Positions 59,755 to 64,000 of a DNA stretch of 64,000 bases are shown in pieces. Positions within the stretch are counted from its first letter, which is position 1. Each line of letters begins with the position of its first letter. A program made the position numbers and the translations under genes. The notes beneath the pieces are model-generated. The model was not told where the DNA came from, searched no databases, and was given only the letters and a program-made list of their open reading frames with translations. The DNA is from Histoplasma ohiense (Eukaryota; Ascomycota; Eurotiomycetes; Onygenales; Ajellomycetaceae), in assembly GCA_017607445.1 (NCBI GenBank), contig JAEVHH010000006.1, positions 2,356,001 through 2,420,000 on the forward strand. Direction: 5' to 3'.

Positions 59755-60002
59755 TTATCCCCCCCTACTGAGATGAGTGAGGACTCATAGGTGTCGAGGG
59801 CAGCGGTGTCCTTCAAGGTGGATGTGGGTTCCCAGATTGGACAATTGTATTCTATCCATTTGATGAGGTATTCACAGCAGTGGTGGTTGATTCTATTGTC
59901 AAGAATTGCTTCAATTTCCCACTTGAGTTCATTGTCTTCTTCTATGATGGCAGATGGCTGCCAATTGAAGATTCTCTGTGAGAGAAATGAATCCTCAGCC
60001 AT
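59742..60002 (-). pseudogene. A2 pol C-terminus: chromodomain
   Basis: An 86-codon open piece with chromodomain landmarks: KWEIEAILDNRI, then CCEYLIKWIEYNCPIWEPTST and ALDTYESS. Chromodomains steer chromovirus integration to H3K9-methylated chromatin, which fits the nesting seen here. The frame crosses the polypurine tract and ends inside the LTR. Confidence 0.85.
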
Positions 60003-60299
60003 GGGTTGGAGCAGGTTTGTATGAAAGACATTGTGGATGTCAGACAGAGTGTTGAGTCAATAATTGTGTGTGTCTAGCACTTTCTTCATCATATACTTGA
60101 TGTGATGGTAATCTAGTGTACATGAGGGGTGATCTGTTCTTATGTTCTTAAGATTCAGTCAGACTTTGTCTTCTATATGATATCAGATCACAGAACTTCT
60201 TCTGATGTTCACTTGATTCTTGTAATCTTGCTGAACACTGATCATTGAAGCTTCTGCTCATTCACAGACTTTCTTCAGCTTGCTCATGATGTTCTCTGC

Positions 60300-61300
60300 T
60301 GTCTGTATGGGACTGTGGGCATGTGTGGTTTCTCAGGAAGTCTCAGAGAAGTCCAGGATCTCTAAGTTGTATTCATGTAGAAGAAAGAATGAGCTTACAT
60401 CTGTTGTAGTGAAATCTTGACTGTTAATCACAATCTCAGTGTGTGACAGCAGATTGCTCCAGTTGTTTTGCATGTAATTGCAGAACTTACAGAGAATGTT
60501 CTTTACTGTTTATATCATTCTCTCAGTAGCTCCATCAGTCTCTGAGTGATATGCTGTTGATAACTTTCATTCAATTCTTAATAATTGACATACACAGGCT
60601 CAGAGTGCACTGATGAATTGACTGTCTCTATCTGACACAATGAATGAAGGCAGACTGTGTATACAATAGAACAGGCTTCTGATGAAGACATCTGCAACTA
60701 CTTCAGTGTTCATCTTGTCACAGAGCTGTAATATTACACCCTTGCTGAGTCAGTTGACAATGATTAGAATGTTTGTAGAACCTCCACTTTCAAGTAAGAA
60801 AACTGCAAAATCAATAGCTATATCATGTCAAGTTCAATTGAGAACAGATAGAGGCTTCAGCATCTCTTTTTGATGTTCACATCATGTCATTACTGAGCTG
60901 CAGCAATCACAGTTGTGTACAAACTGATGTATGTCTTTCAACATATCTGATCAGTAGAATTCTTGAGTGATGATATTGTACATGATTTTATGTTCTGAGT
61001 GTCTGGTCATCAATGAGTCATGAATTTTTTGCATGATTTGTGTTTGTAGAGGTTCTGAATTGGGGACTCATTGCCTATCTCAAAAGCATAAGCAGTTGTC
61101 ATCATCAATCAAACATGCTGAGATATCTGTTCTTGAATATACATCTGCAGAGAATTGAGGTGCTTTACTTTGTATGGCTTCAGCAGCTTGCTGTCAGAAT
61201 TCATCTGCTTCTGTCACTAGTCTTCATTGTTCTTCAAGTGAGGGTTCTTGAGCTTGGAACTGGTTGATATGTATGCAGAGTTTGTCTGATTGTATAGGAC
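60300..61300 (-). pseudogene. A2 integrase
   Basis: Zinc-binding part near 60900-61060 (MTRHSEHKIMYNII, DIHQFVHNCDCC). Core has IAIDFAVFLLES, then ILIIVN where family members have VVVD, and IVSDRDSQF. Stops at former Trp and Arg codons. Confidence 0.78.
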
Positions 61301-61339
61301 TTTCTATGATTATGAAATTGATTAACTGATGCTCTCAGT

Positions 61340-61871
61340 GTTTTCATCTGTCATCTAGATCATCAGATGGCATATCTTGTTCTCAGCAGAACAGAGCATC
61401 TGCAAGGGTGTTCTCTACTCCAGGTCAATAACAAATTGTGAATGAAAAACAGCTAAGAAACAATGACCAATACATATGTCTCTCAGTGAGCTTACAAGTG
61501 GTTGTGAAGTATTCTAAGTTCTTATGATTGATAACAATCTCAAACTTCTCAACACTCATAAGTTCAGACTCTCATTCTTCAAGGCATTGTATGATCACTA
61601 GAAGCTCCTTGTCATAGATCTCATAGTTGCATTCAGCAGACAACATCTTTTTCAAGATGAAGGCACAGAGTTGTAGAACATCTTTGTTATCATATTGCAT
61701 TAGTGCTCCATCTACTACATAACTCAAGGCATCTGTTTCAAGAATCATATGCTTATCTGAATTGAATGATTGCAGCATTGAGGCACTTGTGAACATACAC
61801 TTCAGCTTTTTGAATGCTGTGTCTGCTTCATCAGTCCATTGAAATACAGCATCTTTCTGGGTCAGATCCAT
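61340..61871 (-). pseudogene. A2 RNase H
   Basis: The 61572-61871 frame is open for 99 codons and reads FKKLKCMFTSASMLQSFNSD, ILETDALSYVVDGALMQ, and AECNYEIYDKELLVIIQ, the canonical Ty3/gypsy RNase H start with its first Asp kept. Downstream pieces are broken. Confidence 0.85.
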
Positions 61872-61949
61872 CAGTGGTTGTACAATATCAGAGAAGTCTT
61901 TGATGAATCTTCAGTAGAAGTTGATGAATTCTAGAAAGCTTCTAATCTC

Positions 61950-62640
61950 TTTTACCAAGACTGATGCCTCTCAGTTGAGGATTGCTTTCACCTTCTTAGA
62001 ATCCATGCATACATCTTTTTCAGCTTTGATGATGAATTCTAGATAGGTCATAGACTTGATCTTGAAGTCACATTTATCAATGTCCACTTGCAGTCCAGCT
62101 TTATGTAGATGGTCAAGCACTTGTTGTATGTGCTTGTGGTGCTCAGTGAGCAGTCCATCAGTGAAGATCAGAATATTGTTCATGTACACTGAGACAATCT
62201 TGTTGAGCAGATCTCATAGAGCCCAGTTAATGTATTTCTGAAATGTGCTCAGAGCATTCACTAATTCAAAGAGAGTCACTGTCCATTTGTATAATCTGTA
62301 ATGTGTACAAAAAGCAGTTAGCCATTCATCACCTTCATTAATCCTTATCTTATAGAAGGCCACAGAGATGTCAAGCTTCATAAATCATTTTGCTTTTTCT
62401 ACTCATTTGAGTGTTTCATTGATGAGTGGGAGAGGGTATCAGTCCTTCCATGTAATCTTGTTGAGTTCTCAGTAGTCAACACAGAATCATAAGCCTTCTT
62501 CTGATTTCTTCATGAACAGTACAGATGCTGTGGTGGATGAGTTGCTAACACAAATGAAGTCTTTGTCCAGTAATCTGTTGAGCATTTTTCATAGAACAAG
62601 AAGCTCATTGTATGACATACTGTAGAGAGGACCTCAGAGC
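61950..62640 (-). pseudogene. A2 reverse transcriptase
   Basis: The 61971-62189 frame contains the catalytic box as YMNNILIF, so both Asp residues of YxDD have become Asn. LQVDIDKCDFKIKSMTYLEFII follows. The N-terminal RT part up to 62640 is broken by stops. Confidence 0.85.
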
Positions 62641-63320
62641 AGTTGCAGATTCTTACTGTCTTTCTTAATGAGCTTGATCATATAATCTATACTGAGTTCT
62701 TGATGAGAGGGAAGCTTTTCAGCTTCTTTCTCATCAAACACATCTGCAAAGTCTTCATATAATTTGGGTAGTTTCTTGCATGATTTCTTGAGGTCTTTGA
62801 GTTCTAACTTTTCTAACACTTTTTTGATATTCACCATGCTAGCAGTGAACACTTGGACATTCTTCTTCTCATGCACTTGATGAATTAGTAGTTTGTATGC
62901 TTCTGCTGATATCTGAATGAGATCAGCAGTTCTATTGACATTCTTCTTGTAAACACAGTCACCTTCTGAGAAAATAAGACAGCAGTTGCATGCATCCAAC
63001 AAGGTTCCAAATTCTGTGAGCCATGATAGGCTGAGCATTAGATTGTACTCAAGGCTTTGTATTTTGTATGCATATACATTCTTTTTCTCATGTCCTTCTA
63101 TGTTGACATTAAATCTTACCATGTTGTAGGAGGCTGATCCTCTGGGGCCATCAAATTCACTAAGCTTATACAGCTTGAGAAAGAGAATACACTGAAGCTT
63201 ATGCTTCTTGATCAGCTGGGTGTCTATAAGAGTGTAATGAAGAAAACCACTGTCTATCATTGCTTGTACATTGACTAGGCTATTTACAATAGCAGAGATC
63301 ATGATTGTGTTCACTTGCAT
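62634..63320 (-). pseudogene. A2 protease and pol linker, open 228 codons
   Basis: The longest surviving piece. A retropepsin-like active site reads AMIDSGFLHYTLID (DSG kept). The fold continues as VRFNVNIEG and YNLMLSLSWLTEFG. The linker LYEDFADVFDEKEAEKLPSHQ is the standard lead-in to chromoviral RT. Confidence 0.85.
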
Positions 63321-64000
63321 CTTCTGCTCAAATCTTCAGCTAGCTTTCTGCTCCTTGAGCTTTTGTTCATATTTTAGAATGAGAGCTCATCTTTTCCCTG
63401 TTCTTGCCTGTTCATGAGCAACACAGCATTCACACACATGAGCAGTTTACTCAGAGCAATTGTATTTGAACATTGGTTTGTGAAGTGCTCTGACTTGTTG
63501 CAGTGTATGCAGACTTCTCTGATGATTTGATCAGCAGTATTCTTCTCTGAGATGTTGAGGATCCTCAGACAACTTGCATTTATGTGTGAGACTCAGTTCA
63601 TTGATTCTGGTTCAGAGGTGGGGGGCACTGCAGAGCAGTTCAGAGTGTACACATTTGTTCAACAGAATCCTCTACAATTTTGGAGTGCACAGAACTGAGA
63701 CAGATCATTGTTCAACAGACAAAGATCAGTGCAGAATTCACTGTATATTGAGAGCTTCAGACACTCTACACTTCAGTTATGCAATTGGAAGTTCAAGTTC
63801 TTGAACAACATATTGATCTTGACAGTGTCATCCCAGTCTTACCCATCTGCTTCTAGAAGCTTGCAATTGAATTCAGAAAGATAAGTTGTCAACACAATAT
63901 TTATCTGACAAGTTCAATTAAATCAGTCTAACATCTTGGCTTGAAGTGTAGAATTGAGGAAGAGAGAGTCAAGTTGTTGAAAGACTAGCTCTGACATACA
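63321..64000 (-). pseudogene. A2 gag 3' part with zinc knuckle
   Basis: A perfect CX2CX4HX4C knuckle, CIHCNKSEHFTNQC, is encoded at about 63470-63511. The rest is broken coding sequence running off the window edge. Confidence 0.75.

Larger units (their letters stand above)
59284..64000 (-). mobile_element. Ty3/gypsy chromovirus copy A2, 5' end outside window
   Basis: The second copy of family A, inserted into the RT of A1. The 3' LTR (59284-59754) is followed, reading up-coordinate, by chromodomain, integrase, RNase H, RT, protease and gag. Its LTR keeps more CpG than A1's, so it is probably younger or less mutated, but pol has stops and is dead. The 5' LTR would lie beyond 64000. Confidence 0.9.

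Noticed and set aside
48841..64000. Ty1/copia assignment of the repeat block
   Set aside because: Domain order has integrase after RNase H and a chromodomain, which is Ty3/gypsy.

Overview
The window is nuclear DNA of a filamentous ascomycete. Genes have short introns of about 50-190 nt with GT..AG borders, fungal branch points and UTR-rich spacers. The protein set is typically fungal: velvet factor VelB, recyclin-1, Pch2, Msh4, Rsa4, Hel2, a CSC1/RSN1-type channel and eIF3b. Protein flavour, a VelB closest in form to the Ryp3/VelB type, and a CpG-starved, AT-rich Ty3/gypsy block beside compact euchromatin suggest Onygenales, perhaps the Blastomyces/Histoplasma group. That placement is inference; no species call is possible from the sequence alone.

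Region 1-48.3 kb (gene-bearing). In order: a gamma-glutamylcyclotransferase-like protein (+); cytochrome c1 (-); the AAA+ ATPase Pch2 (-); F-box/Sec10 recyclin-1 with a CaaX end (+); a secreted CAP/PR-1 protein (+); the 60S assembly factor Rsa4/Notchless (-); the meiotic MutS homologue Msh4 (+); the E3 ligase Hel2/ZNF598 (-); a frameshifted NTF2-like gene (-); a CSC1/OSCA-like channel (-); a gene-poor 6.6 kb stretch holding only a small Cys-rich protein and a SINE-like unit; a DEK_C/SWIB protein (-); eIF3b (+); a dienelactone hydrolase (-); an NmrA-like reductase (+); VelB (+); and a DUF3602/Par32-like protein (+). I rebuilt exon structures by hand. All intact multi-exon models close in frame, and their coordinates are in the entries.

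Region 48.3-64 kb (heterochromatin-like). This is a nest of decayed chromoviral Ty3/gypsy elements, all on the minus strand. Copy A1 (from 48841) is split at its chromodomain by element B (49653-57052, two 265-bp LTRs, 5-bp TGAAG target duplication). A1 is split again inside reverse transcriptase by a younger copy of its own family, A2 (from 59284, running off the window). Differences between copies are almost all transitions. In the two LTRs of B several pair as TG in one copy and CA in the other, which implies lost CpG and a CpG-directed RIP-like or methylation-decay process.

The genes do not form a metabolic cluster. Loose themes are meiosis (PCH2 and MSH4 within about 11 kb), ribosome assembly, quality control and translation (RSA4, HEL2, eIF3b), and development (velB, the second-last gene before the repeat block). 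I found no CRISPR, no rRNA and no convincing intact tRNA. The most distinctive content is the nested retrotransposon block, the CpG-decay signature, a non-canonical extra segment in element B with an opposite-strand ORF, and the SINE-like unit near 30 kb.
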